DNA from: UBA11606 sp964513285
GTDB lineage: Bacteria > Actinomycetota > Acidimicrobiia > Acidimicrobiales > Aldehydirespiratoraceae
NCBI GenBank assembly: GCA_964513285.1
Contig: CAZEML010000157.1
Span: 1 to 10,443, forward strand
Length of the DNA stretch: 10,443 nt
Direction: 5' to 3'
The notes under the pieces were generated by a model. That model was not told where the DNA came from, ran no database searches, and saw only the letters and a list, made by a program, of their open reading frames with translations. Of this stretch, positions 1-5,885 are shown one piece after another; positions within the stretch are counted from its first letter, which is position 1, and every line of letters begins with the position of its first letter. The position numbers and the translations under genes are program-made.

Positions 1-1
1 C

Positions 2-493
2 TTTGCCTATGCAGAGAAGTACGAAGGTGTCGGCAACGGTGGCTGGTCGTGCGCGACCCATGTCGCGATCGTCGACATCGATCTCGACACCGGGCTTGTG
101 ACCATCCCCCGCTACCTGGTCGTCGAGGACTGTGGCCCGATCATCAACCCGGCCGTCGTCGACGGCCAGGTCCGCGGTGGCGTGGCGCAGGGCATCGGTG
201 CGGTGTTCTACGAGAACGCCTTCTACGACGACGATGCCAACCTGCTCACCACCACCTACATGGACTACCTGATCCCGACCGCGATGGAGATCCCCGAGAT
301 CGAGATCGAGCACCTCGAGACCCTCACCAAGGGCGAGAACGACTTCCGAGGCGTGGGCGAGGGCGGGATGATCGGTGCGCCCGCGGCACTCACCAACGCG
401 GTGTCCGACGCCCTCGGCGTGCAGGTCACCGAGCAGTACCTGCCGCCCGCTCGGATCCTCGAACTGGCCGGCGTGATCGAGCCCGACGCATGA
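2..493 (+). CDS. Molybdopterin-binding subunit of a xanthine dehydrogenase/CO dehydrogenase-type hydroxylase (C-terminal part)
   Basis: The reading frame is open from base 2 to the TGA at 491-493; the 5' end lies outside the window, so only about 163 C-terminal residues are seen. The segment reading DCGPIINPAVVDGQVRGG, then GGVAQGIGAVFYE, then GVGEGGMIGAPAALTNAV is typical of the large (molybdopterin) subunit of molybdenum hydroxylases. The Glu codon at 359-361, in GVGEGG, matches the conserved catalytic base of the family. These enzymes hydroxylate a substrate with water-derived oxygen and work with a 2Fe-2S subunit and an FAD subunit, presumably encoded upstream. The form I CO dehydrogenase active-site loop would lie in the missing part. 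The GVGEGG motif and the acyl-CoA dehydrogenase neighbour favour an organic-substrate hydroxylase over true CO oxidation, but this is inference. The stop overlaps the next start (ATGA), so translation is probably coupled. Confidence 0.93.
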   Translation, partial: FAYAEKYEGVGNGGWSCATHVAIVDIDLDTGLVTIPRYLVVEDCGPIINPAVVDGQVRGGVAQGIGAVFYENAFYDDDANLLTTTYMDYLIPTAMEIPEIEIEHLETLTKGENDFRGVGEGGMIGAPAALTNAVSDALGVQVTEQYLPPARILELAGVIEPDA

Positions 494-840
494 GCGAGCT
501 CAAGCACTACCAGATCCTGATCTTCCTCTCCCCGCAGGAGGGCAAGGAGGACGAGTTCCACGAGTGGTACGAGCACACCCATCTCGACGATGTGCTGCGC
601 ACGACCGAGACCTTCACCACCGCCCAGCGGTTCGGGGTCGTCCATCAGGTCGGCATGGAGCAGCCCAACTCGCATTTGGCGATCTATGACTGCATGGCCG
701 AGAGTGCAGAGGCGGCGATGGCCGATCTCAACGCCCGTCGCGGCGACCGCGACATGACCGGTCCGCTCGACGCGACCAACGTGGCCATGTGGGTCGTCGA
801 GCCGCTCAGCCCGCAACGCACCAAGCCCGCCGAGGAGTAG
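490..840 (+). CDS. Small dimeric alpha/beta-barrel (EthD/ABM-like) protein
   Basis: A 116-residue protein whose ATG at 490 overlaps the preceding stop as ATGA. It begins with a beta strand (HYQILIFLSP, residues 6-15), followed by a helix carrying FHEWYEHTHLDDVL (residues 23-36). It ends with a second strand set around NVAMWVVEPL (97-106). The pattern of a strand, then an aromatic-rich 'WYexHl.dvl' helix, is that of ferredoxin-like dimeric alpha/beta-barrel proteins such as EthD-like and monooxygenase-accessory families. These typically bind small hydrophobic or aromatic molecules, and some are isomerases, cyclases or decarboxylases. No signal peptide or membrane segment is visible. Position between a molybdenum hydroxylase and an acyl-CoA dehydrogenase suggests it handles an intermediate of the same pathway. 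The exact reaction cannot be read from the sequence. Confidence 0.82.
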   Translation: MSELKHYQILIFLSPQEGKEDEFHEWYEHTHLDDVLRTTETFTTAQRFGVVHQVGMEQPNSHLAIYDCMAESAEAAMADLNARRGDRDMTGPLDATNVAMWVVEPLSPQRTKPAEE

Positions 841-850
841 AGGACACCTG

Positions 851-2047
851 ATGCTGACCGAAGCCGACATCGAAGCCAAGACCCGAGCGGTGATCGACGA
901 GGTCGGTGTCGATGCCGGCGAGGTCGAGTTCCGGGGCGCCCTGTGGGATGCCGGCCTGGCGTTCGTGCAGTACCCCGAAGGGAAGGGTGGTCTCGGTGTC
1001 GCGCCCGGGCTGCAGGCCGCCGTCGAGCGCACCATCCGTGAGGCGGGGCGGGCGTTCCACCCGTTGGCCGTCAACACGATCGGTATCGGCATGGGGTTGC
1101 CGACGGTGCTCACCTATGGCTCCGACGAACATCACGAGAAGCACCTGAAGCGGATCTTCACCGGCGAGGACATCTGGTGTCAGATGTTCAGCGAGCCGAC
1201 CCACGGATCCGACGTCGCCGGCCTGGTCAGCCGTGCCGTGCGCGACGGCGACGAGTGGGTCGTCAACGGCCAGAAGGTGTGGACGAGCGTCGCCCACCTC
1301 AGCCGCTACGGCATGTTGCTCGTGCGGACCGACCCCGACGTGCCCAAGCATCGGGGGCTCAGCTACTTCATCCTCGACATGGAGTCGCCCGGGGTCGAGA
1401 TCCGGCCGCTGTTCCAGATCACCGGCGACGCCGAGTTCAACGAGGTCTTCTTCACCGACGTGCGCATCCCGCACGCGAACCTGCTCGGCGACGTGGGCGA
1501 CGGGTGGCGGGTCGCCACCACCACCCTCATGAACGAGCGCGTCGCGCTCGGCGGCAGCACCGCGCCGCGGGGTGCGGGCAACATCGCCATGCTCGTCGCG
1601 CTGTGGGAGAAGCAGCGCGACACGCTCGATCCCGTCGCCCGTGCGGTCATGCAGGATCGGGTCACCCAGCTCTGGATCGAGGCCGAGGTGATCCGCCTCA
1701 CCACCATGCGGGCCCGCGGTGCGGCCGCGATGGGCAACCCGGGTCCGGAAGGATCGACGGGCAAGTTGGCCTCGGCGGAGAACAACATCCGGATCTGGAA
1801 CGCCTGCATGGACCTGCTCGGCGCCGAGGGCACGATGCACGACCCGGGCTATCCGTTGGTGCGCAACGAGGGGGGCGGTGCGCGCGAGGGCTACACGCTG
1901 TCGAAGCACTTCCTGCGGTCGCAGGCCAACACGATCGAGGGCGGCACGAGCGACATCATGCGCAACATCCTCGGCGAGCGGGTGCTCGGCCTTCCGGGCG
2001 ACGTACGCGTCGACAAGGACGTGCCATGGAGGGAGATCCCGACCTGA
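851..2047 (+). CDS. Acyl-CoA dehydrogenase, FadE type
   Basis: A 398-residue flavoprotein of normal family length. It should oxidise an acyl-CoA thioester to the 2,3-enoyl-CoA, passing electrons to ETF. The N-terminal helical domain runs to about residue 110. The flavin/substrate region has QMFSEPTHGSDVA (111-123), WTS (144-146) and FNEVFFTDVRIP (196-207). The C-terminal helical domain ends with NTIEGGTSDIMRNILGERVLGLP (360-382) and the usual tail VDKDVPW. The only Glu next to the GT motif is E363 in IEGGT, one place before the Glu of the YEGT motif of medium-chain enzymes. The catalytic base may therefore sit elsewhere, as in other FadE subgroups. The ATG at 851 has AGAGGA about 7 nt upstream and follows the previous stop by 10 bp, so it is in the same operon. 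The stop lies in the first copy of a 26-bp repeat. Substrate is unknown; such enzymes are common in steroid, branched-chain and aromatic side-chain degradation. Confidence 0.95.
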   Translation: MLTEADIEAKTRAVIDEVGVDAGEVEFRGALWDAGLAFVQYPEGKGGLGVAPGLQAAVERTIREAGRAFHPLAVNTIGIGMGLPTVLTYGSDEHHEKHLKRIFTGEDIWCQMFSEPTHGSDVAGLVSRAVRDGDEWVVNGQKVWTSVAHLSRYGMLLVRTDPDVPKHRGLSYFILDMESPGVEIRPLFQITGDAEFNEVFFTDVRIPHANLLGDVGDGWRVATTTLMNERVALGGSTAPRGAGNIAMLVALWEKQRDTLDPVARAVMQDRVTQLWIEAEVIRLTTMRARGAAAMGNPGPEGSTGKLASAENNIRIWNACMDLLGAEGTMHDPGYPLVRNEGGGAREGYTLSKHFLRSQANTIEGGTSDIMRNILGERVLGLPGDVRVDKDVPWREIPT

Positions 2048-2100
2048 TGTGAGGGAGGGAGATCCCGACCTGATGTGGGCGAGGGAGATCCCGACCTGAC
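2029..2100. repeat. Three tandem copies of a 26-bp repeat spanning the acyl-CoA dehydrogenase stop codon
   Basis: Copies begin at 2029, 2055 and 2081, exactly 26 bp apart. All three share the first 19 bases, GAGGGAGATCCCGACCTGA. Copies 1 and 2 are identical over 23 bases and copy 3 diverges after base 19. Each copy contains GGGAGATCCC, a 4+2+4 bp inverted repeat, and a TGA. Because 26 is not a multiple of three, the TGAs at 2045, 2071 and 2097 close each of the three plus-strand frames. The first is the real stop of the acyl-CoA dehydrogenase. The array fills most of the gap before the convergent hydrolase gene that ends at 2106. Replication slippage or a repeated binding site could each explain it. 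Confidence 0.95.
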
Positions 2101-2105
2101 GAGCC

Positions 2106-3008
2106 TCAGTCGGTCGGTTGATGGTCGACCGGGTCGAAGGTGACCAGTTCGCCGTCGACGAGTCGCCCCGCGGTCGGGGTGGGGAAGTGGGTGCCGAGCA
2201 CCACGGTGTCGGTGCCGACGAGATCGTCGAGCAGGCGCTGACGTGAGCGGGTCGCCTCGTCGCTGTCGTGATCGGCGATCTCGGCGCTCACCTCGGGATA
2301 GGTGAACTGCAGAGGCGAGTGGGTGGCGTCGCCGGTGATGAGGCCCGAACCCTCAGGGGTGTCGATCCGCACGCACACGTGGCCGGGACTGTGGCCCGGC
2401 GTCGGCATGAGCGACACCCACTCGTCGATCCGATGGTCGGGGGCGACTGCGTCGAGGCACTCGGCGTCGAGGAGCGGCTGGACGTGGTCGTCGACGATGC
2501 CCATGTGGTCGTCGGCGAGGGTCGCCTCGAGCTCAGCGGTCGACACGAAGTACCGAGCGTTCGGGAAGGTCGGCCGCAGGGTGCCGTCGTCGGCTCGCAC
2601 CGTGTTGACGCCGACGTGATCGAAGTGCAGGTGGGTGCAGACGACCGCGTCGACCGCCTCCCGGCCGCCGTCGAGCGTCGCGGTGAGGCGCTCGAGGAAC
2701 GTCGGGTCGGTGCCCATGATCTGCGGCCGGTGGGTTCCCACACAGGTGTCGACGACGATCGTGGTCGTCGGGGTCTCGACGATGAAGCTGTGGGCGGACA
2801 GGCGCAGGCCGGAGTGGTCAGCGGTGAGGTAGGGGCCGGCCCAGCCGGCACACGCGGCGATGTGCTGGTCGGTCAGGCCGGGAAGGAAGATGCTGACCGG
2901 AAACGTCGTGACGCCTTCGACGACGCGGGTGACGCGAACCGGGCCGAGTTGCCACCGCAGCACGGGTTCATCGTCGAGCGCGAACGGGGCGTGCCGGTGT
3001 TCGGTCAT
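2106..3008 (-). CDS. Metallo-beta-lactamase-fold hydrolase
   Basis: A 300-residue cytosolic protein of the MBL superfamily, without a signal peptide. The metal-binding set is complete. THLHFDH at 125-131 gives H126, H128, D130 and H131; TPGHSPGH gives H206; TGDATH gives D227; LGTHFP gives H274. This supports a two-metal (usually Zn) hydrolase. In this branch, enzymes hydrolyse esters, lactones, thioesters or similar small molecules; lactonase-like activity is possible but not proven. The start ATG (3006-3008) has GAGGG just upstream, overlapping the end of the DUF2889 gene, and the gap is only 6 bp, so it is the last gene of the TetR-DUF2889-MBL operon. It converges on the acyl-CoA dehydrogenase. 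A role in opening a lactone or cleaving a CoA ester made by the neighbouring oxygenase pathway is an inference. Confidence 0.92.
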   Translation of the reverse strand: MTEHRHAPFALDDEPVLRWQLGPVRVTRVVEGVTTFPVSIFLPGLTDQHIAACAGWAGPYLTADHSGLRLSAHSFIVETPTTTIVVDTCVGTHRPQIMGTDPTFLERLTATLDGGREAVDAVVCTHLHFDHVGVNTVRADDGTLRPTFPNARYFVSTAELEATLADDHMGIVDDHVQPLLDAECLDAVAPDHRIDEWVSLMPTPGHSPGHVCVRIDTPEGSGLITGDATHSPLQFTYPEVSAEIADHDSDEATRSRQRLLDDLVGTDTVVLGTHFPTPTAGRLVDGELVTFDPVDHQPTD

Positions 3009-3014
3009 CGACCC

Positions 3015-3680
3015 TCAGGACCTCGGCTCGCGGTCGAGGGCGGCCAGCCGGACATCGACGGGGATCGTCTGCACGCCGCCCCGTTCGACCTCGTCCTTGC
3101 GGGGGCCGTCCTCGGCCCACACGTGGCAGGTGTTGGTGAGGTATTTCCAGCTCTCGTTGGGCGGGCGCACGATGATCGGGTTGGGCTCGCCGGCCCGCTC
3201 GGCCTCGATGCACTCGATGCTCTTGCCGCTCTGCATGGCGATCGGCGCCATCGCCTGCAGGAGTGCGGTCGTGTGCGAGCACCCTCTCGGCCCACCGAAG
3301 AGCTCCCGGATCTTGTGGGTGAAGCCCCGGGCGATCGAGAGGCCGATGAGGTTGTCGTAGTGCGCCTCGATCGAGGGACAGGTCTGGTGGGGGTAGGTGC
3401 GGAGGTCGGTGTGCACCGCGACGATCACCCGGTCGGGGAGTTCGATCTCGAGCCCGACCTGCATGTGGTGCATGACCAGCGGCTCGGGGTCATCGGGGAT
3501 GTAGAGGCCCGGCGGCTTCTGATCACGTACCGCCCCTTGGATCAGCAGGTTGCCGTTCTCCAGGAGGAAGGACTGCACCCGGTACTCACGATCGTGCAGG
3601 ACCGGAACCGCACCGGCGGGCGGCTCAGGGAGGATCGGGTCGGTGAGCCAGGCGACGTCGTTGGCGGCGTACTCGGGCAT
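3015..3680 (-). CDS. DUF2889 family protein
   Basis: A 221-residue protein that I recognise as DUF2889 from its overall pattern. An N-terminal strand region reads REYRVQSFLLENGNLLIQGAVRDQKP (31-56). Then come HHMQVGLEIELPDRVI (71-86), CPSIEAHYDNLIGLSIARGFTHKIRELFGGPRGCSH (101-136) and TTALLQAMAPIA. The conserved RGCSH (C134, H136), with H71/H72, H90, H98 and C101, could form a metal or catalytic site, but no function is established as far as I know. It has no signal peptide or transmembrane segment. It lies 9 bp after the TetR stop and 6 bp before the MBL start. No clear Shine-Dalgarno sequence precedes its ATG at 3678-3680, so translation is probably coupled to tetR. The context suggests a catabolic role under TetR control. 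Confidence 0.88.
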   Translation of the reverse strand: MPEYAANDVAWLTDPILPEPPAGAVPVLHDREYRVQSFLLENGNLLIQGAVRDQKPPGLYIPDDPEPLVMHHMQVGLEIELPDRVIVAVHTDLRTYPHQTCPSIEAHYDNLIGLSIARGFTHKIRELFGGPRGCSHTTALLQAMAPIAMQSGKSIECIEAERAGEPNPIIVRPPNESWKYLTNTCHVWAEDGPRKDEVERGGVQTIPVDVRLAALDREPRS

Positions 3681-3689
3681 GCCGCGACG

Positions 3690-4259
3690 CTACGTCGTCC
3701 ACGCCCCGAGGGTCAGATCCAGGGTCGCGTCGATCATCTCGTCGAGTGATCGAGGGCCCGCCGCGTCGTAGGCCCGGCAGAGGGTGTTGCACGAGCCGAA
3801 CAGCACCGTGGTGGCGATCAGGGGATCGATCGCTCGAAGCTCGCCGGCCGCGATCGCGTCCTCGACGAAGCCGCGCGCGACGAGTTCATGGGCGTGCAGC
3901 GACCGGGCGGTCTCGGGTGTGGCCGCGAGCGCGTCGACGTTGCTCACCACGAGTTGGCCCTCGGGCAGCAGCGCGGCCTGCTCGGTGTGCGCGGCGAGAA
4001 AGGCACGGAGTCGCTCGATGGGGGAGGCGTCCTGACCCGCTCGCGCCTCGGCGTCGGCTCGCATGCCGGCCAGCAGACGATCGAGCAGCAGGGCGAGGAG
4101 TTCGTCGCGGCTGTCGACGTAGTAGTAGAGCGCCGCCTTCGACAGGCCGACCCGCTCGCCGACGCGGTCGAGGGTCGTGGTCGCCAGGCCGCCCTCGGCC
4201 AGTTGCGCTGCGGTGGCGTCGAGGATCGCCTCTCGCTTGAGCGCTCGTCGCGTGCTCAT
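3690..4259 (-). CDS. TetR family transcriptional regulator
   Basis: A 189-residue protein from the chosen ATG (4257-4259). The N-terminal DNA-binding domain shows KREAILDATAAQLAEGGLATTTLDRVGERVGLSKAALYYYVDSRDELL, with the helix-turn-helix at about residues 28-48. The rest is an all-helical ligand/dimer domain. The frame stays open to an upstream ATG at 4299-4301, adding 14 residues. I prefer 4259: it gives the usual TetR N-terminus (MSTRRALKREAIL), it has AAGGG 8-12 nt upstream, and the longer start lies inside the operator palindrome. It is first in a minus-strand operon with DUF2889 and the MBL hydrolase, and divergent from a Rieske oxygenase. It probably represses both sides and itself through the palindrome at 4291-4311 until a pathway compound binds. 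The ligand is unknown. Confidence 0.93.
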   Translation of the reverse strand: MSTRRALKREAILDATAAQLAEGGLATTTLDRVGERVGLSKAALYYYVDSRDELLALLLDRLLAGMRADAEARAGQDASPIERLRAFLAAHTEQAALLPEGQLVVSNVDALAATPETARSLHAHELVARGFVEDAIAAGELRAIDPLIATTVLFGSCNTLCRAYDAAGPRSLDEMIDATLDLTLGAWTT

Positions 4260-4290
4260 GCGGTCGCCCTTGGCGGTGTCGCGCTTGACT

Positions 4291-4311
4291 TTTTCGACCA
4301 TCGGTCGAAAA
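4291..4311. promoter_or_regulatory. Perfect palindrome, likely TetR operator between divergent tetR and Rieske genes
   Basis: The arms TTTTCGACC (4291-4299) and GGTCGAAAA (4303-4311) are perfect reverse complements, 9 bp each, with the spacer ATC. A TTGACT at 4285-4290 abuts the left arm and could be a -35 box for the plus-strand Rieske gene, which starts at 4322. A -10 match is poor (AAAACT, 4308-4313). A repressor bound here would cover that promoter and also block the minus-strand tetR promoter or leader. The size and symmetry are usual for TetR-family operators. The site is AT-rich compared with its surroundings. Confidence 0.85.
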
Positions 4312-4321
4312 CTCTACCACC

Positions 4322-5467
4322 ATGCGAACGGACATGGATCTGGCGATCGGCGACGAGCTGCTGGCGCTGGCCGAGGCGGGCTCCCCAGCTGCGGACCGGC
4401 CGGCCGATCAACTGAGCGTCGACGTCTACACCGACCCCGAACGCCACCGGCTCGAGCTGGCTGCCGTGGCCGCCCATCCCGTCCCCGTCGTGGCGTGTTC
4501 AGAGATCGCCGAGCCGGGCTCGTTCGTCACCGGCGAGCTGGCCGGCGTGCCGGTGATCGTCAGCCGCGATCGTGACGGTGTCGCTCACGCGATGCGGAAT
4601 GTGTGCGCCCATCGCGGCGCCACCGTCGTCACCGAGGAGGCGGGCAGTTCGCGCATCTTCTCCTGTGGCTTCCACGGGTGGTCCTATGAGCTCGACGGCA
4701 GCTTGCGGGCGGTCTCCGACAAGCAACGGTTCTCATCGACCGAACCGTGCACGAGCGGCCTGCGTCGGCTTGCGTGCGAGGAGCGTCACGGCATGGTGTG
4801 GGTCACGCCCGACCCCGACGCCGAGGCCACCTCGGTGGAGGCGTGGCTCGGCGCTGAACTCGACGAACTCCTCACCGAGCTCGGCCTGCCGAAGATGGTG
4901 CACCACGCCGTCACCGAGTACGACCTCGCCTGCAACTGGAAGCTGCTGACCGACGGGTTCATGGAGCTGTACCACCTCAAGTACCTGCACCGGAACTCGA
5001 TCGCGCCCTACTTCCCGAACGACCTCACGCTCAACAAGCGGTACGGCGACCACTTCGGCGGTTGGCTGCCGAAGAACCGGCTCCTCCGCATGCTCGAAGA
5101 GCAGCCACGCGACGAGTGGAAGGTCGTCGATGGCTGCACCGGCGCGTTCACGCTGGTGCCGGGCACCGTCATCCAGTGGCAAGCCGGCCACGTCGAGCTG
5201 TTCTCGCTGCGGCCGCACCCGACCGAGCCAAACCGCACCCTGTGCCGGCTCACGATGCTCGTGCCGGCCGACCGCGCCGACGAGACCGAACTCTGGGACC
5301 GCAACTGGGCACGGGTCTGCGTCACCATCCCCGACGAGGACTTCGCCGCGGCGGTCGACGTGCAACGCAACATCGACGCCGGCGCGGTCGACGTGCTGCA
5401 GATCGGGTTCAACGAGCACAAGCTGGTCGACCATCTCGCGGCGGTCGACCAACTGCTCAAGGGCTGA
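4322..5467 (+). CDS. Rieske non-heme iron oxygenase, alpha subunit (ring-hydroxylating type)
   Basis: A 381-residue oxygenase large subunit. The Rieske 2Fe-2S site is CAHRGA (C95, H97) and CGFHGW (C115, H118). The mononuclear iron site is in the segment NWKLLTDGFMELYHLKYLH, giving H218 and H223 with E215 at the usual bridging acid position, and D340 in IPDEDF is the likely third ligand. Such enzymes use O2 and electrons from a reductase/ferredoxin to dihydroxylate, monohydroxylate or demethylate a substrate. No small (beta) subunit, ferredoxin or reductase lies beside it, so an alpha-only trimer with partners encoded elsewhere is likely. There is no Shine-Dalgarno sequence before the ATG at 4322, and the short leader fits a leaderless message. 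A start at 4334 (fifth codon) is possible. It is divergent from tetR, with the palindrome at 4291-4311 between them, so its control by that TetR protein is likely. Substrate unknown. Confidence 0.94.
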   Translation: MRTDMDLAIGDELLALAEAGSPAADRPADQLSVDVYTDPERHRLELAAVAAHPVPVVACSEIAEPGSFVTGELAGVPVIVSRDRDGVAHAMRNVCAHRGATVVTEEAGSSRIFSCGFHGWSYELDGSLRAVSDKQRFSSTEPCTSGLRRLACEERHGMVWVTPDPDAEATSVEAWLGAELDELLTELGLPKMVHHAVTEYDLACNWKLLTDGFMELYHLKYLHRNSIAPYFPNDLTLNKRYGDHFGGWLPKNRLLRMLEEQPRDEWKVVDGCTGAFTLVPGTVIQWQAGHVELFSLRPHPTEPNRTLCRLTMLVPADRADETELWDRNWARVCVTIPDEDFAAAVDVQRNIDAGAVDVLQIGFNEHKLVDHLAAVDQLLKG

Positions 5468-5488
5468 GCGCTCCGCCCGTCACCGGTT

Positions 5489-5530
5489 GGCGCGCCTAGG
5501 GCGCGGTCTGCGTGGCGCGCCTACGGCGCG
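5489..5530. terminator. Pair of near-identical hairpins between convergent genes, possible bidirectional terminator
   Basis: Two 17-bp direct copies (5489-5505 and 5514-5530, 25 bp apart) differ at one base. Each folds as CGCGCC-TAG/C-GGCGCG, a 6-bp all-GC stem with a 3-base loop (5491-5505 and 5516-5530). They lie just after the Rieske stop (5467) and at the end of the convergent DUF427 gene, whose stop codon sits in the second stem and loop. No T-run follows, so this would be a U-less terminator of the kind proposed for actinobacteria. Termination activity is inferred from position. Confidence 0.6.
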
Positions 5531-5802
5531 ACGACGACGGGGCGCCCGAACGCGACCCGATCGGCGATCTCCGCCGCCGCGTCCTTCGGGGTGGGGTAGT
5601 ACCAGACGACGTTGGCGAACGTCTCGCCGTCGACGGTGACGTCGTAGTAGCTCGCCGTGCCCTTCCACGGGCAGACGGTCTGGAGGTCCGATCCACCGAG
5701 GATGTCGGGGTTGAGCGCGCTCGACGGGAAGTAGTGGTTGCCTTCGACGACCACGGTGTCGTCGGACTCGGCGATGACGGTGCCGTTCAAGGTGGCCTTC
5801 AT
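5521..5802 (-). CDS. DUF427 family protein
   Basis: A 93-residue protein, the typical DUF427 length. The family signature is clear: NHYFP (22-26), then CPWKGTASYYDV (44-55), VDGETFANVVWYYPTP (57-72) and RVAFGRPVVV (82-91). DUF427 proteins are small beta-rich cytosolic proteins of unknown function. Their conserved CPWKG, Tyr-Tyr and WYYP residues line a pocket, but the reaction is not known to me. The ATG at 5800-5802 is chosen because AGGAGG stands about 8 nt upstream, the strongest ribosome-binding site in the window, and because the family N-terminus starts here. The frame runs open to 6168, but that extension overlaps the GNAT gene antisense and is not believed. It is divergent from the GNAT gene and convergent with the Rieske gene. 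Confidence 0.93.
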   Translation of the reverse strand: MKATLNGTVIAESDDTVVVEGNHYFPSSALNPDILGGSDLQTVCPWKGTASYYDVTVDGETFANVVWYYPTPKDAAAEIADRVAFGRPVVVAP

Positions 5803-5806
5803 GATG

Positions 5807-5815
5807 GATCCTCCT
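5807..5815 (-). promoter_or_regulatory. Strong Shine-Dalgarno site of the DUF427 gene
   Basis: Read on the minus strand, the bases before the ATG at 5802 are CAGGAGGATCCATC. The AGGAGG is a full match to the anti-Shine-Dalgarno core at good spacing. This fixes the start of the 93-residue protein and rules out the longer open frame. Confidence 0.8.
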
Positions 5816-5885
5816 GACGAGGGGTTGGGGGGTCTGTAGTGGCAACCCGGTGGCGGTCCCGGTATTCCCCGGCCAGACTCCGCCC

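Noticed and set aside
2111..2131. CGGTCG...CGACCG possible hairpin as a terminator between convergent genes
   Set aside because: The stem is short with a 9-base loop, lies inside the MBL gene, has no T-run, and such matches are frequent in GC-rich DNA.
2125..2137. TCGACC-G-GGTCGA inverted repeat resembling the core of the TetR operator
   Set aside because: It lies inside the MBL coding end, has a 1-base rather than 3-base spacer, lacks the TTT/AAA flanks, and is made of common Val/Asp codons.
2268..3749. 493-codon plus-strand open frame
   Set aside because: It is antisense to the MBL and DUF2889 genes, both of which carry clear family motifs. Its own translation has a biased Gly/Val/Asp composition with no recognisable domain, as expected from GC-rich shadow frames.
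4260..4301. Earlier ATG for tetR at 4299-4301 adding 14 residues
   Set aside because: It falls within the operator palindrome and gives an atypical N-terminus; the ATG at 4257-4259 has an AAGGG ribosome-binding site.
5850..5885. Earlier GTG start for the GNAT gene at 5850
   Set aside because: It has no ribosome-binding site and adds 12 residues ahead of the point where the GNAT fold normally begins; not fully excluded.
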